DNA from: a candidate division WOR-3 bacterium
Lineage (GTDB): Bacteria > SDB-A
Reading direction: 5' to 3'
DNA: 27,427 nt
NCBI GenBank assembly: GCA_016926475.1
Contig: JAFGON010000012.1
Span: forward strand, 1 to 27,427
Within the stretch, counting starts at the first letter, position 1, and every line of letters begins with the position of its first letter. The notes beneath the pieces are model-generated. The model searched no databases and was not told the origin of the DNA. It worked only from the letters and a program-made list of their open reading frames with translations. Positions 1-8,665 of this stretch are shown one piece after another. A program made the position numbers and the translations under genes.

Positions 1-83
1 AGCGTGCTCTTCCCGTGATCTACGTGCCCTATCGTGCCTATATTCAAATGAGGCTTACTCCTCGCAAACTTCTCTTTCGCCAT
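1..83 (-). CDS. tuf: Elongation factor Tu, N-terminal fragment
   Basis: Elongation factor Tu is the GTPase that carries aminoacyl-tRNA to the ribosome. Only the first 27 codons are present, because the gene runs off the left edge. The reverse strand from base 83 reads [20 protein letters not shown] and then VDHGKST, the start of the first GTP-binding loop and diagnostic of EF-Tu. An AGGAG ribosome-binding site lies at 91-95, seven bases before the ATG. It is the last gene of a tRNA-tuf cluster transcribed leftwards. The family assignment is secure; whether this is the only tuf copy cannot be told from here. Confidence 0.96.
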   Translation of the reverse strand, partial: MAKEKFARSKPHLNIGTIGHVDHGKST

Positions 84-130
84 TTCCATTCTCCTTTTTA
101 AATATTATTTTTCAAATAACTGAGGCAAAA

Positions 131-203
131 AGCCCCTGACCGGAATTGAACCGGTGACCTCATCCTTACCAAGGATGCGCTCTGCCACCTGAGCTACAGG
201 GGC
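131..203 (-). tRNA. tRNA-Thr (anticodon GGT)
   Basis: This is a full cloverleaf with a 7-bp acceptor stem GCCCCTG/CAGGGGC, a D-arm TAGCTCAG and a T-loop TTCAATT. The anticodon stem CATCC/GGATG closes the loop TTGGTAA, giving anticodon GGT. The 3' CCA is not encoded. It is the tRNA nearest to tuf and corresponds in position and anticodon to E. coli thrT. Confidence 0.96.
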
Positions 204-207
204 AAAA

Positions 208-280
208 AGCGGGAGACGGGATTCGAACCCGCGACAATCGGCTTGGAAGGCCGAAGCTCTACCAACTGAGCTACTCCCGC
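208..280 (-). tRNA. tRNA-Gly (anticodon TCC)
   Basis: The acceptor stem is GCGGGAG/CTCCCGC, with D-arm TAGCTCAGTTGG and T-loop TTCGAAT. The anticodon loop CTTCCAA gives TCC, which reads GGA/GGG glycine codons. CCA is not encoded. Only four bases separate it from the tRNA-Thr(GGT), so the two are processed from one transcript. It is the positional counterpart of E. coli glyT. Confidence 0.96.
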
Positions 281-286
281 GTAAAG

Positions 287-368
287 TGGCGAGGGTAGGA
301 TTCGAACCTACGAAGCCACTGGCAACAGATTTACAGTCTGCTCCCTTTGACCACTCGGGAACCTCGCC
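287..368 (-). tRNA. tRNA-Tyr (anticodon GTA)
   Basis: This 82-nt class II tRNA has a long variable arm, as expected for bacterial tRNA-Tyr. The acceptor stem is GGCGAGG/CCTCGCC with discriminator A. The anticodon loop reads CTGTAAA, giving GTA, and the T-loop is TTCGAAT. CCA is not encoded. It is the counterpart of E. coli tyrU in the tufB operon. Confidence 0.96.
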
Positions 369-385
369 TGTATTTCCTCTTGTAT

Positions 386-458
386 AGCTGGCGAAGGGAT
401 TTGAACCCCCGACCTGCTGATTACAAATCAGCTGCTCTACCGGCTGAGCTACGCCAGC
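386..458 (-). tRNA. tRNA-Thr (anticodon TGT)
   Basis: The acceptor stem is GCTGGCG/CGCCAGC with D-arm TAGCTCAG. The anticodon stem GCTGA/TCAGC closes the loop TTTGTAA, giving TGT. The T-loop is TTCAAAT. CCA is not encoded. It is the counterpart of E. coli thrU, so this locus carries two threonine isoacceptors. Confidence 0.96.
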
Positions 459-515
459 GAAAATTAAGATTTCTAAGTTATCAATTTTAAGTTAAAAAGT
501 CAAGTTTTTTTCATA

Positions 516-587
516 TGGCGGTACGGGGAATCGAACCCCGGTTTGATGGCTGAGAACCACCCGTCCTGACCCCTAGACGATACCGCC
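516..587 (-). tRNA. tRNA-Glu (anticodon CTC)
   Basis: The acceptor stem is GGCGGTA/TACCGCC with discriminator A. The D-region TCGTCTAG-GGTCAGGAC is typical of tRNA-Glu. The anticodon loop TTCTCAG gives CTC, for GAG codons. The T-loop is TTCGATT. It is the first gene of the leftward cluster, 57 bases before the tRNA-Thr(TGT), and is an addition to the four-tRNA order seen upstream of E. coli tufB. Confidence 0.95.
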
Positions 588-599
588 TTGAAGTCTGAT

Positions 600-629
600 A
601 TTATTTAAGGAAAAAAAGCTTTTTGTCAA
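600..629 (-). promoter_or_regulatory. Sigma70-type promoter of the tRNA-tuf cluster
   Basis: On the minus strand a perfect -35 TTGACA (624-629) and a -10 AATAAT (600-605, 5/6) are separated by 18 bases. The predicted start near 593 is a few bases upstream of the mature 5' end of tRNA-Glu (587). This fits a strong stable-RNA promoter driving all five tRNAs and tuf. Confidence 0.7.
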
Positions 630-685
630 TGAAAAATTTTTTAGATTTTAAATTCAATTTCACGAAAACCTCCTAAAGAAAAGAG

Positions 686-715
686 TTGACATCCCTGCAA
701 AAAAAAACTTATCCT
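686..715 (+). promoter_or_regulatory. Predicted sppA promoter next to the start codon
   Basis: A perfect -35 TTGACA (686-691), an 18-base spacer and a -10 TATCCT (710-715, 4/6) lie just before the sppA ATG at 724. The expected transcription start at about 722-723 leaves essentially no 5' leader. No Shine-Dalgarno sequence is seen between the -10 and the ATG. The mRNA is therefore predicted to be leaderless. Confidence 0.55.
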
Positions 716-723
716 TAAAAACT

Positions 724-2463
724 ATGGCAGAAAAAAATCCCGATTCACAAAAGGTAAGGTCGTTTAGAATTTTTTTGATCTTTTTTGCCGTGTTTATGGT
801 TCTTTTCACCATTTTTTTTTCCAAACTCATTTTCGACTTATTCAAAAATTTAACTTATCAACCTCAAAACGACGCAAAATGCCTCTACATCAGACTATCC
901 GGAAACTACAGGGAAATTCCCGGCTTTTTTCCAATAGATTTTCTATCTCAATACAACGACTTGACCATCGAAGATATAGTTCAATCAATCAAAAAAGCCA
1001 GAAACGACGATCAAATTGACGCCATTTTTCTTGAAATTCACTCCATTGACAATGGATGGTCGACCGTTTCAGATATAAGAAGTGAACTTGACCGGTTCAG
1101 GCAAAACGGGAAAAAAGTATATGCATACATTTACAGCGCGTCGGACAAAGAATACTATCTCGCTTCAGTTGCAGACTCTATATTTCTTTCACCCACGGGA
1201 TCCCTATTCATAGACGGTTTATCGGCTTCTGTTCTTTTCTTATCCGGTCTTTCAAATAAACTCGGCATAAAATGGGAAGTTTTCAGCAAAGGGGATTACA
1301 AATCCGCACCAAACATTTTAACCGACTCATGCCTTTCAGAATACTCAAGGGAAGATCTGGAAAAAATGCTTCTGTCAACTTACAGCCTTTACGTCGAAGA
1401 AGTTGAAAAAAGCAGAGAGGATCTGCCGTTTTCTTTCACTCTCCTACTCGACAGCGGTCCATACCTTTCTGCTCAAAAAGCCTTTTCTCTGCGATTGGTT
1501 GATGCCCTTGAACCTTATGAAAAAATATACTCAAATTTCAACCTTGCCGACAGCTCCATCTATCCGAGAAAATACCTGTCTCAGGACATAAACGCTTTTG
1601 CCAGAGAAAAACCGATTTGCGTCGTTTTCATAGAGGGTGAAATATCTTACGAAAACGAAGGCTTCTTGAGTTACGAAGACGGACAAGACGCCCGTTCAAT
1701 AGCTCAATTCATTATGGAAGCCGCAGATGATCCCGAAATCAAATCAATTGTCCTGAGGATAAACAGTCCGGGTGGAGATCTCGACGCTTCCTACGCTCTC
1801 GGAAAAGCGGTGGAATACGCCTCGCAGAACAAACCTGTAGTTGTGTCCATGGGCGACGTGGCGGCATCAGGCGGATATTTTACCGCCATGTATTCGGATT
1901 ACATAGTAGCTTCAAAATTCACAGTAACAGGATCTATTGGCGTTTTCATGATAAAACCGGACCTTTCCGGCCTTCTTCTTAAAACTGGATTATCAGTCGA
2001 CACTGTTAAAACAAATGTTTGTTCAGATTTCATGTCGCCGTATAGACCCCTAAACCAACACGAAGCCCAGATACTTGAAAACTACGCCAGCGAAGCCTAT
2101 CTTCTTTTCACTTCAGAAGTTTCAAAAAACAGAGACCTCGATTCCGCCTTTGTTGAATCTATCGCCGGCGGAAGAATCTGGATGGGTTTCGACGCCTTTG
2201 AAATCGGACTTGTCGACACCATAGGCGGTCTTGATCTCGCCGTTAAAATCGCCAAAGAAATGGCCCAAATACCCGTGGAAAGCGGAATAGGGGTAAGAGT
2301 ATTCCCCGAGCCTTCTTTCAACTTCAAAAATCTCAGAAACAGAACTTGGATGTATTTCACCTCCAAACTGTTCCCGGGAGCTTATGAATTTCTGATACTG
2401 AAAAAACAGCCTTCAAGTATCACTCCTTGCCTGCTCTTTCCCTATGAAATAGACATACGTTGA
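724..2463 (+). CDS. sppA: Signal peptide peptidase SppA, tandem-domain (67K) type
   Basis: SppA is an inner-membrane serine protease (family S49) that degrades signal peptides left after secretion. At 579 residues it has the long, two-domain form typical of Gram-negative bacteria (E. coli SppA is 618). A single N-terminal transmembrane segment spans about residues 15-38. The first S49 repeat carries the general-base lysine in GDYKSAP (Lys193). The second carries the nucleophile in ASGGY (Ser382), followed by TGSIGVF. This is the split Ser-Lys dyad arrangement of the E. coli enzyme. The start is the first ATG after a promoter-like sequence, with no ribosome-binding site, so translation may begin on a leaderless mRNA. 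The next gene starts one base after the stop. Confidence 0.95.
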   Translation: MAEKNPDSQKVRSFRIFLIFFAVFMVLFTIFFSKLIFDLFKNLTYQPQNDAKCLYIRLSGNYREIPGFFPIDFLSQYNDLTIEDIVQSIKKARNDDQIDAIFLEIHSIDNGWSTVSDIRSELDRFRQNGKKVYAYIYSASDKEYYLASVADSIFLSPTGSLFIDGLSASVLFLSGLSNKLGIKWEVFSKGDYKSAPNILTDSCLSEYSREDLEKMLLSTYSLYVEEVEKSREDLPFSFTLLLDSGPYLSAQKAFSLRLVDALEPYEKIYSNFNLADSSIYPRKYLSQDINAFAREKPICVVFIEGEISYENEGFLSYEDGQDARSIAQFIMEAADDPEIKSIVLRINSPGGDLDASYALGKAVEYASQNKPVVVSMGDVAASGGYFTAMYSDYIVASKFTVTGSIGVFMIKPDLSGLLLKTGLSVDTVKTNVCSDFMSPYRPLNQHEAQILENYASEAYLLFTSEVSKNRDLDSAFVESIAGGRIWMGFDAFEIGLVDTIGGLDLAVKIAKEMAQIPVESGIGVRVFPEPSFNFKNLRNRTWMYFTSKLFPGAYEFLILKKQPSSITPCLLFPYEIDIR

Positions 2464-2464
2464 A

Positions 2465-3775
2465 ATGATCTTCATTCTTTTCCTGATCTCAATTCAAGCA
2501 GAAAAATTAGGGTTGAAAATTCCGCCTTCTGAACTGTCAGAAATCAGGGGTATGAACGCTGAGTTTATAAGCTTTCCCGGTCCTGATGGAAGAACAGTTG
2601 ATTCGATATCTTGCGGATCTTTGAATTCTTCGGAAGAACATTGCGTGTTTTTTCTTCGTTACCGGGATTCTCTCAAGACAAAATTCAGAATTGTGAGTGT
2701 CGACCATGCAGGAACTCTGATCGCGAACAGTCCCATTTTCCCTCATTCAGACGGTCTGTACTCGATTGAAAGAGCCGGTTTCGTCGACGTCTTAAACGGT
2801 AAAAAAGGCATTTATGTCAAAATTTCACAGACGACGTCGACTCTTTCAAGGGATTTCGACTACATATTCATTTTAGACAGAGAAGGCGTTTCTCAATTCT
2901 ACAGCCTTCTTTCCCGAGAATGCTTCAACGAAGGAGGGCGTGACATGAATAGTCTGCTCTACTTCTTTGACAACCGATTATGTTTAGCACAGTCCCCCGA
3001 GTACTGGATCAGTATCCATGATTACGAAACAGACATAGAGTCGCAAAAGGCCGTTTGGACAATTCCCGGGACAATACTTTTCGAACCAGATTATTTCGGC
3101 TACGCGCCTAAATTCTACTTGTTGGGGGAGGATTCGATTGTTCTTCATTATGGCGATCTGCTTTTTTTCTTCCGCCTTCCTGAAGAAGAGTCAATATTTC
3201 CTTCCTGTTCATGGAATAGCTTGTCAAGCGTTGAATCCCATCACCTTTTTAAATTGTGGTCAGCTTTTCTCGGGTATAATTTCGCGGTCAATTCCTCTTC
3301 ATACGAGGGCTTCGACCCTTCCTTCAGAATAGTGGGAGGATATACACGGAAATTCGTCGAGTTGATAATTTTTCTTCAGGACAGAGAGATAAACTCCGGA
3401 GGCGACCTTTTTTCTTTGAAATTTTCCAATCCTGAACACCCCGATGCTTTTTTTGAATCGAAACTTACACCGCATAATTCTTCCCCGTTTGATTCTGTTA
3501 TCATCGAGACGTTCGGTTCTGTGATAACTCCGGAAGTAACAGCGAATGTTGTTTCTCAATCCGAACGCAGCTCCATAATACTCGTCGAAATTCCTGTTAA
3601 AGACTTCAAACAGGCGATAGGAATCGAAAGCGATCTGATTGTCGTCTCGGCCATTTTCCGCTACAGAGACATCGACGACAATGAAGTTTCCTTTTCTTCC
3701 ATTCCTTCAGGCGCAAACAGAGAAAGCACATCGGCTTGGGCAGATATAATTTTCGGAACGCTCACTTTAAAATAG
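2465..3775 (+). CDS. Unknown protein between sppA and glgB, probably exported
   Basis: I do not recognise a family with certainty. The 436-residue product begins with a short hydrophobic stretch (MIFILFLISIQA) that could be a signal peptide, although it lacks the usual basic N-region. The body is rich in aromatic residues, serine and beta-strand-like segments, with no further membrane spans. The last roughly 160 residues look like a beta-sandwich, ending in SAWADIIFGTLTLK. This is loosely reminiscent of CBM9/DOMON-like domains, but that is only an impression. The ATG lies one base after the sppA stop and has no clear ribosome-binding site of its own, so translation is probably coupled to sppA. 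glgB follows after 10 bases. Confidence 0.8.
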   Translation: MIFILFLISIQAEKLGLKIPPSELSEIRGMNAEFISFPGPDGRTVDSISCGSLNSSEEHCVFFLRYRDSLKTKFRIVSVDHAGTLIANSPIFPHSDGLYSIERAGFVDVLNGKKGIYVKISQTTSTLSRDFDYIFILDREGVSQFYSLLSRECFNEGGRDMNSLLYFFDNRLCLAQSPEYWISIHDYETDIESQKAVWTIPGTILFEPDYFGYAPKFYLLGEDSIVLHYGDLLFFFRLPEEESIFPSCSWNSLSSVESHHLFKLWSAFLGYNFAVNSSSYEGFDPSFRIVGGYTRKFVELIIFLQDREINSGGDLFSLKFSNPEHPDAFFESKLTPHNSSPFDSVIIETFGSVITPEVTANVVSQSERSSIILVEIPVKDFKQAIGIESDLIVVSAIFRYRDIDDNEVSFSSIPSGANRESTSAWADIIFGTLTLK

Positions 3776-3785
3776 AGGAGAGTGC

Positions 3786-5990
3786 ATGAACACGACTATG
3801 ACAGACGATGAAATCATAGCTGTCGTCGAATCGGATCTTTTTGATCCTTTTTCAATACTCGGGATGCACAGAAAAGTACTGGACAACTCCAAAATTATCG
3901 CCGTTAGAGTTTTTTTGCCCGACGCCAAAGAAATCTTTATTGTAGGAAACAAAGAAACAAAAGCCGCTAAACCCTTACATCCTTCCGGTCTTTTTGAATC
4001 AATTTTTCCCGACGAAGAGCATTTTTTCCCTTACAGAATTAAGTGTTCCTGGACCGGGAAAGATTACATTGTTCTGGATGATCCCTACAGATTACCTCCT
4101 GTTCTTTCAGATTACGACATATACCTTTTCAACGAAGGTTCAAACACAATGGCTTATGAAAAACTTGGAGCCCACGTCATGGTTTTTGAATCCATCAAAG
4201 GAACTCTTTTCGCACTGTGGGCACCAAACGCAAAAAGGGTAAGCGTGGTTGGAGATTTCAACCATTGGGATGGAAGGCGCCATCCCATGCGATCACGAGG
4301 AAGCAGCGGGATATGGGAACTGTTTCTGCCGGAAATCACTGAAGGGTGCCTCTATAAATACGAAATCAAAACTCAACAGAATTTAATAACAGTCCGCTCT
4401 GACCCTTACGGATTCCATTTTGAAAAACGACCGAGAACCTCATCTCGGGTTTTTGACCTAAACAAATTTAATTGGACGGATGAAGGCTGGATGGGCAAAA
4501 GGTCTTTGCCTCTTGAAAAACCGGTTGCAATATACGAGATGCACTTGTCAAGCTGGATGAAAAAAGTCGAAAAAGGAATTGTCGAAGATATTTCATACAG
4601 GGAGCTTCCTGATCTTTTAATACCATACCTTCAAGAGACCGGCTTCAATTACGTAGAATTCATGCCTTTGGCTGAGCACCCGCTTGATGACTCTTGGGGC
4701 TACCAAGTCACGGGTTACTATGCTCCGACCAGCAGATTCGGCACTCCAGACGATTTAAAGTATTTGATTGACAGGCTTCATGGTGCAGGAATTGGAGTAA
4801 TTGTAGATTGGGTTCCGGGACATTTTCCGAAAGATTCGCACGCCCTCGCCATGTTCGACGGAACAGCTCTTTACGAGCATCAGGATCCAAGACAAGGCTT
4901 CAACAAAGACTGGGGCACGCTAATTTTCAACTACGAGAGAAGAGAGGTTAAATCTTTTTTGATTTCAAATGCAGTCTTCTGGTTCGATAAATTTCATGTT
5001 GACGGTCTCAGGGTGGACGCCGTTGCTTCTATGTTATACCTGGATTATTCAAAAAATGACGGCGAGTGGATTCCCAACAAATACGGAGGAAAAGAGAACC
5101 TCGAAGCAATTGCATTTTTAAAAACGCTAAATCTGAAAATATTCGAACTTTTTCCTTCAGCCCTCATGGTCGCTGAAGAATCGACAAGCTGGCCGATGGT
5201 TTCAAGACCAGTCTACCTCGGTGGGTTGGGTTTTGCTTATAAATGGAACATGGGTTGGATGAACGATTTTCTCAGTTACATTTCAAAAGATCCGGTTTTC
5301 AGAAAATATCACAGAAACGATATAACATTTTCCATGCTATACGCTTTTACGGAAAATTTTATCCTTCCAATTTCACACGACGAAGTAGTCCATGGGAAAA
5401 AATCTTTCATCTCAAAAATGCCAGGCGATTATTGGCAAAAATTCGCTAACGCGAGGTTGGCTCTCGGGTTTATGTTCTCCCACCCAGGCAAAAAACTCCT
5501 GTTCATGGGTTCTGAATTTGGCCAGTGGGAAGAATGGCAATTCAACGAAAGCCTGGACTGGCACCTTTTAAAATTCGAAGCTCATTCAAAGCTAAAGAAA
5601 TACGTATCCGATCTCGTAAAAATTTACAAAGAGAACAAAGCCTTGTGGGAAGTGGACTTCAGTTTCGAAGGTTTTTCATGGATAGATTTTCACGACACAG
5701 ACAGCTGTGTAATATCATTCGTCAGATGGGCAAAAGACAAAGAAGATCACATCGTCGTCCTTTGCAATTTCACTCCTGTCGTGAGACAGTCTTACAGAGT
5801 TGGAGTCCCCTCCGGCAGCCATTACAAAGAATTGCTCAACAGTGATTCAGAGTATTATTACGGCAGCAACGTAGGAAACTTCGGACTGATACATTCTGAA
5901 GAAAAGCCATGGCATTCTTTCTTGCACTCTATTGAAGTGACTCTTCCTCCTCTTTCAGTTCTCTATCTCGCGCCTGAACACAGAAATTAA
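3786..5990 (+). CDS. glgB: 1,4-alpha-glucan branching enzyme (GH13)
   Basis: GlgB forms alpha-1,6 branches in glycogen in the cytoplasm. The 734-residue length matches the E. coli type (728), with an N1 domain before a CBM48 module (about residues 138-185, FALWAPNAKRVSVVGDFNHW). The GH13 barrel shows all four conserved regions: DWVPGHF (from Asp341), GLRVDAVA with nucleophile Asp411, AEEST with acid/base Glu464, and SHDEVVHGK with Asp532. The spacing of the three acidic residues is the same as in E. coli GlgB (405/458/526). The start is set by an AGGAG at 3776-3780. No other glycogen gene is in view, so the enzyme appears to be co-transcribed with sppA rather than with glgA or glgC. The stop overlaps a convergent gene by four bases. 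Confidence 0.97.
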   Translation: MNTTMTDDEIIAVVESDLFDPFSILGMHRKVLDNSKIIAVRVFLPDAKEIFIVGNKETKAAKPLHPSGLFESIFPDEEHFFPYRIKCSWTGKDYIVLDDPYRLPPVLSDYDIYLFNEGSNTMAYEKLGAHVMVFESIKGTLFALWAPNAKRVSVVGDFNHWDGRRHPMRSRGSSGIWELFLPEITEGCLYKYEIKTQQNLITVRSDPYGFHFEKRPRTSSRVFDLNKFNWTDEGWMGKRSLPLEKPVAIYEMHLSSWMKKVEKGIVEDISYRELPDLLIPYLQETGFNYVEFMPLAEHPLDDSWGYQVTGYYAPTSRFGTPDDLKYLIDRLHGAGIGVIVDWVPGHFPKDSHALAMFDGTALYEHQDPRQGFNKDWGTLIFNYERREVKSFLISNAVFWFDKFHVDGLRVDAVASMLYLDYSKNDGEWIPNKYGGKENLEAIAFLKTLNLKIFELFPSALMVAEESTSWPMVSRPVYLGGLGFAYKWNMGWMNDFLSYISKDPVFRKYHRNDITFSMLYAFTENFILPISHDEVVHGKKSFISKMPGDYWQKFANARLALGFMFSHPGKKLLFMGSEFGQWEEWQFNESLDWHLLKFEAHSKLKKYVSDLVKIYKENKALWEVDFSFEGFSWIDFHDTDSCVISFVRWAKDKEDHIVVLCNFTPVVRQSYRVGVPSGSHYKELLNSDSEYYYGSNVGNFGLIHSEEKPWHSFLHSIEVTLPPLSVLYLAPEHRN

Positions 5991-6316
5991 ATCACTCCAA
6001 ATAATTTAAGCGCAAAAAAAGCTATTAAAGCCGCGGATAAAAAAAAGATTTCAAACACGAGAAACATGCAAAAAAATACTCTGGCGTTTACGAATTTCTC
6101 CGAACCCGCTGAATTTGTGAACAGATAGACCACCGCGTTTCTGTAATGTCCCGACCCGGTGATGTAAGTCCTCTTTTCAGCTTTCAACCGGCCTCTATCG
6201 AAAAATTTCAGGCTTTCCAGAATTTTTACCGTAGCCCTACTGAGAGTCGAAACAAAAAATGTTGGCAGCATTATTCCCAGAAAAAACCCAGAGGACAATA
6301 GAATGAATAAATACAT
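5987..6316 (-). CDS. Small two-span membrane protein of unknown function
   Basis: The 109-residue product has two likely membrane helices, at about residues 3-25 and 80-106. Between them lies a basic hydrophilic segment (FFDRGRLKAEKRTYITGSGHYRN). I do not recognise a family. A GGAG ribosome-binding site sits inside the last codons of the upstream histidine kinase, and its start is only three bases after that stop, so it is the third gene of the binding protein-kinase operon. Its 3' end overlaps the convergent glgB stop by four bases. It could be an accessory to the kinase, but nothing in the sequence shows this directly. Confidence 0.7.
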   Translation of the reverse strand: MYLFILLSSGFFLGIMLPTFFVSTLSRATVKILESLKFFDRGRLKAEKRTYITGSGHYRNAVVYLFTNSAGSEKFVNARVFFCMFLVFEIFFLSAALIAFFALKLFGVI

Positions 6317-6319
6317 GAA

Positions 6320-8644
6320 CTACTCCTTTAAAGCTTCATTCAATTCTTTTGTAGAAAAAGGTTTTTGAAGAAATTTGAATTTTCTCTCCGATATTTTTTC
6401 CATGATAATCGCATTTTCAGTATACCCCGAAAAATAGACTACTTTCAGCGTCTGTTTTCTTTTTGTCAGATCATCAGCAAGCTCTTTTCCTCCCATGACA
6501 GGCATAATTACATCGGTCATCAACACATCTATTTCTTCATATTTCCTGGAAAAGATGTCTATCGCGTCCTGTCCATTGTCAGCTGTCAAGACTTTGTATC
6601 CCAGCGACAGGAGCATTTCTTTCGTAATTTTTCTTACTCCCGGGTCGTCTTCTACGAGAAGAACAGAAACTTGCTTATTATGCACCGGCTCTTCAACAAA
6701 AGAATCTTTTTCCTCCTGTGTCTCTTCATCAACTCGAGGAATATAAACCGTGAAAGTAGAACCTTTCCCCTCTTCGCTGTTTACGTATATATATCCGCTG
6801 TTCTGTTTAATTATACCGTAGACTGTTGACAGCCCTAATCCGGTTCCCTTGTCTTTATCTTTTGTCGTGAAAAAAGGTTCGAAAAGATGGTTTTTTACGT
6901 AATCATCCATCCCTACTCCTTCGTCGCTGAAAGAAATCGCTATGTACTTTCCTGGGTGCCCTAAAAATTTGTCATTCCGTTCATCATCATTTGATTCTAC
7001 GTTCATGGTTTCAATTATCAATCTTCCCCCGTTAGGCATGGCGTCCCTGGCGTTGACTACGATATTGAGAATCACTTGTTCAAATTGAGTTTCGTCGAAC
7101 TTTATTTTTCCAATATTTGCATCGAGAACAAGCTCCGTTTTGATGTCTTCACCCAAAAGACGAGTAAACATATCATATTCTTTTTTTATGAGAACATTGG
7201 GGTTAAAAATTTTTGGTTTTATTACTTGTTTTCTGCTGAAAGCAAGAAGATGACCGGTCAGTCGTTTTCCTCTCTGCCCCGCCTCCAGCATCTGCTCAAC
7301 GGCTATTTTTTCTTCCTGAGATATGTCACTTCTTCCCAGTAAATCACAGTAGCCGATAATAATCGTCAATATGTTGTTGAAATCATGAGCGATGCCACCG
7401 GCGAGTCTTCCTATCGCTTCCATTTTTTGAGATTGATGAAGTTGTTCAACAAGCTTTTTACGCTCTGTGATATCTGACACAAATCCTTCCAGGTATGCCG
7501 GTTTGCCGGCTTCATCTAAAACAAGGCGAGTGCTGAGAGAAACCCAAATTTTTTGTGCGTCTTTTCTGAAAAGCTGTACTTCTCTGTGAGCAATCTTCCC
7601 CTGTTGTAATATATCGGAAACATACTTGTCTCTTTCGTCGGGCGACACGTAGAGCTGTTTTGTTATATCGGTGCAATTTCTCAACAGATCTTCCTTTGAT
7701 TCGTAACCGAGAATGCTTATCAATGAAGGATTGGCGTCTATAAATCGGCCGTCTATAGTCGATTGAAATATACCGTCAATAGCGTTTTCAAAAATATCCC
7801 TGTAGCTTTTTTCACTTATCCTGAGAGCTTCTGCCATTTTCATTTTTTCATCAATCTCCTCTTCAAGAGTGCGGATGAGAAGCTGCAGCCTGCTCGTCAT
7901 AGAATTGAAAGAGTTCGCCAAAATGTCGAATTCATCTCCTCTGGACATATTTACTCTGAAAGACAAATTTCCAGATTCAATCGCCTTAGAGGCGTCAACG
8001 AGTTTGCTTATTGGCAGAACAATGTTTTTCGACGCGCTTAAATTAGTCAGAACACTGACGACAATGATACCCGCAGCGGCAAAAATCCAGAAAAAACGCA
8101 TTGCTTCCATGACCTTCCTTGATTTTTCCTGGCTTTCTAGTACATCTTTCTGAATCTCCATCTGAAGAAAATCCATTTTTTCTTCAAACCTTCTCTGCAA
8201 TGAAGCAAGCTCATTGTGTCTTGTGTATTGTGTTCTCGACCACTTTCCCAGAATTACATCCTGGGAAATTTTATCCACTATCAGCGTCAATTTCGCCCCG
8301 AAACCCGAAATTTCTCCTTCGGTAATCAGATTGTCTTTGGACAGGTATTTTTCCAAAAGTTCAATCTCTTTTATAAAGCTATCGGTGAGTATTCCAAGCC
8401 TTTGATCTACTCCGACACTTTGACGAGTCAACAATGTATTGTCAATTTCAGAAATCACTTCGTTCCATCTGTTTTGAGCCTGAACCATAATATTTCTCTT
8501 TTCATTGCAATCTGACATTGATCTGACAGTGTTTTCAACAGACAGGATGTAGAGAAACGCATAGACTATTGATATAACTACGAGTGCTACGGTTATCAAA
8601 AATCCGGCTATTACGCGTTTTTTTATTGACAATTTCGGCATCAT
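6320..8644 (-). CDS. Membrane hybrid sensor histidine kinase (HAMP-PAS-HisKA-HATPase-REC)
   Basis: This 774-residue protein senses an extracytoplasmic signal and autophosphorylates. A first membrane helix (about 9-31), a periplasmic helical domain and a second helix (about 184-206) are followed by a HAMP linker and a coiled coil. A PAS domain follows (about 280-395). The HisKA box AIGRLAGGIAHDFNNIL contains the phospho-accepting His420. The ATPase shows N-box NIVVNARDAMPNGG, DEGVGMD and GTGLGLST. A C-terminal receiver (about 655-770) has the acidic pair EDD and phospho-acceptor Asp711 in LMTDVIMP. No HPt domain or separate response regulator with an output domain is present in the window. It starts 21 bases after a periplasmic-binding lipoprotein, which is its likely sensory partner. 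No strong ribosome-binding site precedes the tandem ATG codons. Confidence 0.95.
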   Translation of the reverse strand: MMPKLSIKKRVIAGFLITVALVVISIVYAFLYILSVENTVRSMSDCNEKRNIMVQAQNRWNEVISEIDNTLLTRQSVGVDQRLGILTDSFIKEIELLEKYLSKDNLITEGEISGFGAKLTLIVDKISQDVILGKWSRTQYTRHNELASLQRRFEEKMDFLQMEIQKDVLESQEKSRKVMEAMRFFWIFAAAGIIVVSVLTNLSASKNIVLPISKLVDASKAIESGNLSFRVNMSRGDEFDILANSFNSMTSRLQLLIRTLEEEIDEKMKMAEALRISEKSYRDIFENAIDGIFQSTIDGRFIDANPSLISILGYESKEDLLRNCTDITKQLYVSPDERDKYVSDILQQGKIAHREVQLFRKDAQKIWVSLSTRLVLDEAGKPAYLEGFVSDITERKKLVEQLHQSQKMEAIGRLAGGIAHDFNNILTIIIGYCDLLGRSDISQEEKIAVEQMLEAGQRGKRLTGHLLAFSRKQVIKPKIFNPNVLIKKEYDMFTRLLGEDIKTELVLDANIGKIKFDETQFEQVILNIVVNARDAMPNGGRLIIETMNVESNDDERNDKFLGHPGKYIAISFSDEGVGMDDYVKNHLFEPFFTTKDKDKGTGLGLSTVYGIIKQNSGYIYVNSEEGKGSTFTVYIPRVDEETQEEKDSFVEEPVHNKQVSVLLVEDDPGVRKITKEMLLSLGYKVLTADNGQDAIDIFSRKYEEIDVLMTDVIMPVMGGKELADDLTKRKQTLKVVYFSGYTENAIIMEKISERKFKFLQKPFSTKELNEALKE

Positions 8645-8665
8645 GTATTTAAAGCTGTTTAAAAT

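Noticed and set aside
610-663. A 17-codon minus-strand ORF (GTG start) behind a perfect AGGAGG at 669-674.
   Set aside because: It overlaps the -35 of the tRNA promoter, has a low-complexity Lys/Phe composition and leads into tRNA genes, so a leader peptide is unlikely. The AGGAGG looks like chance.
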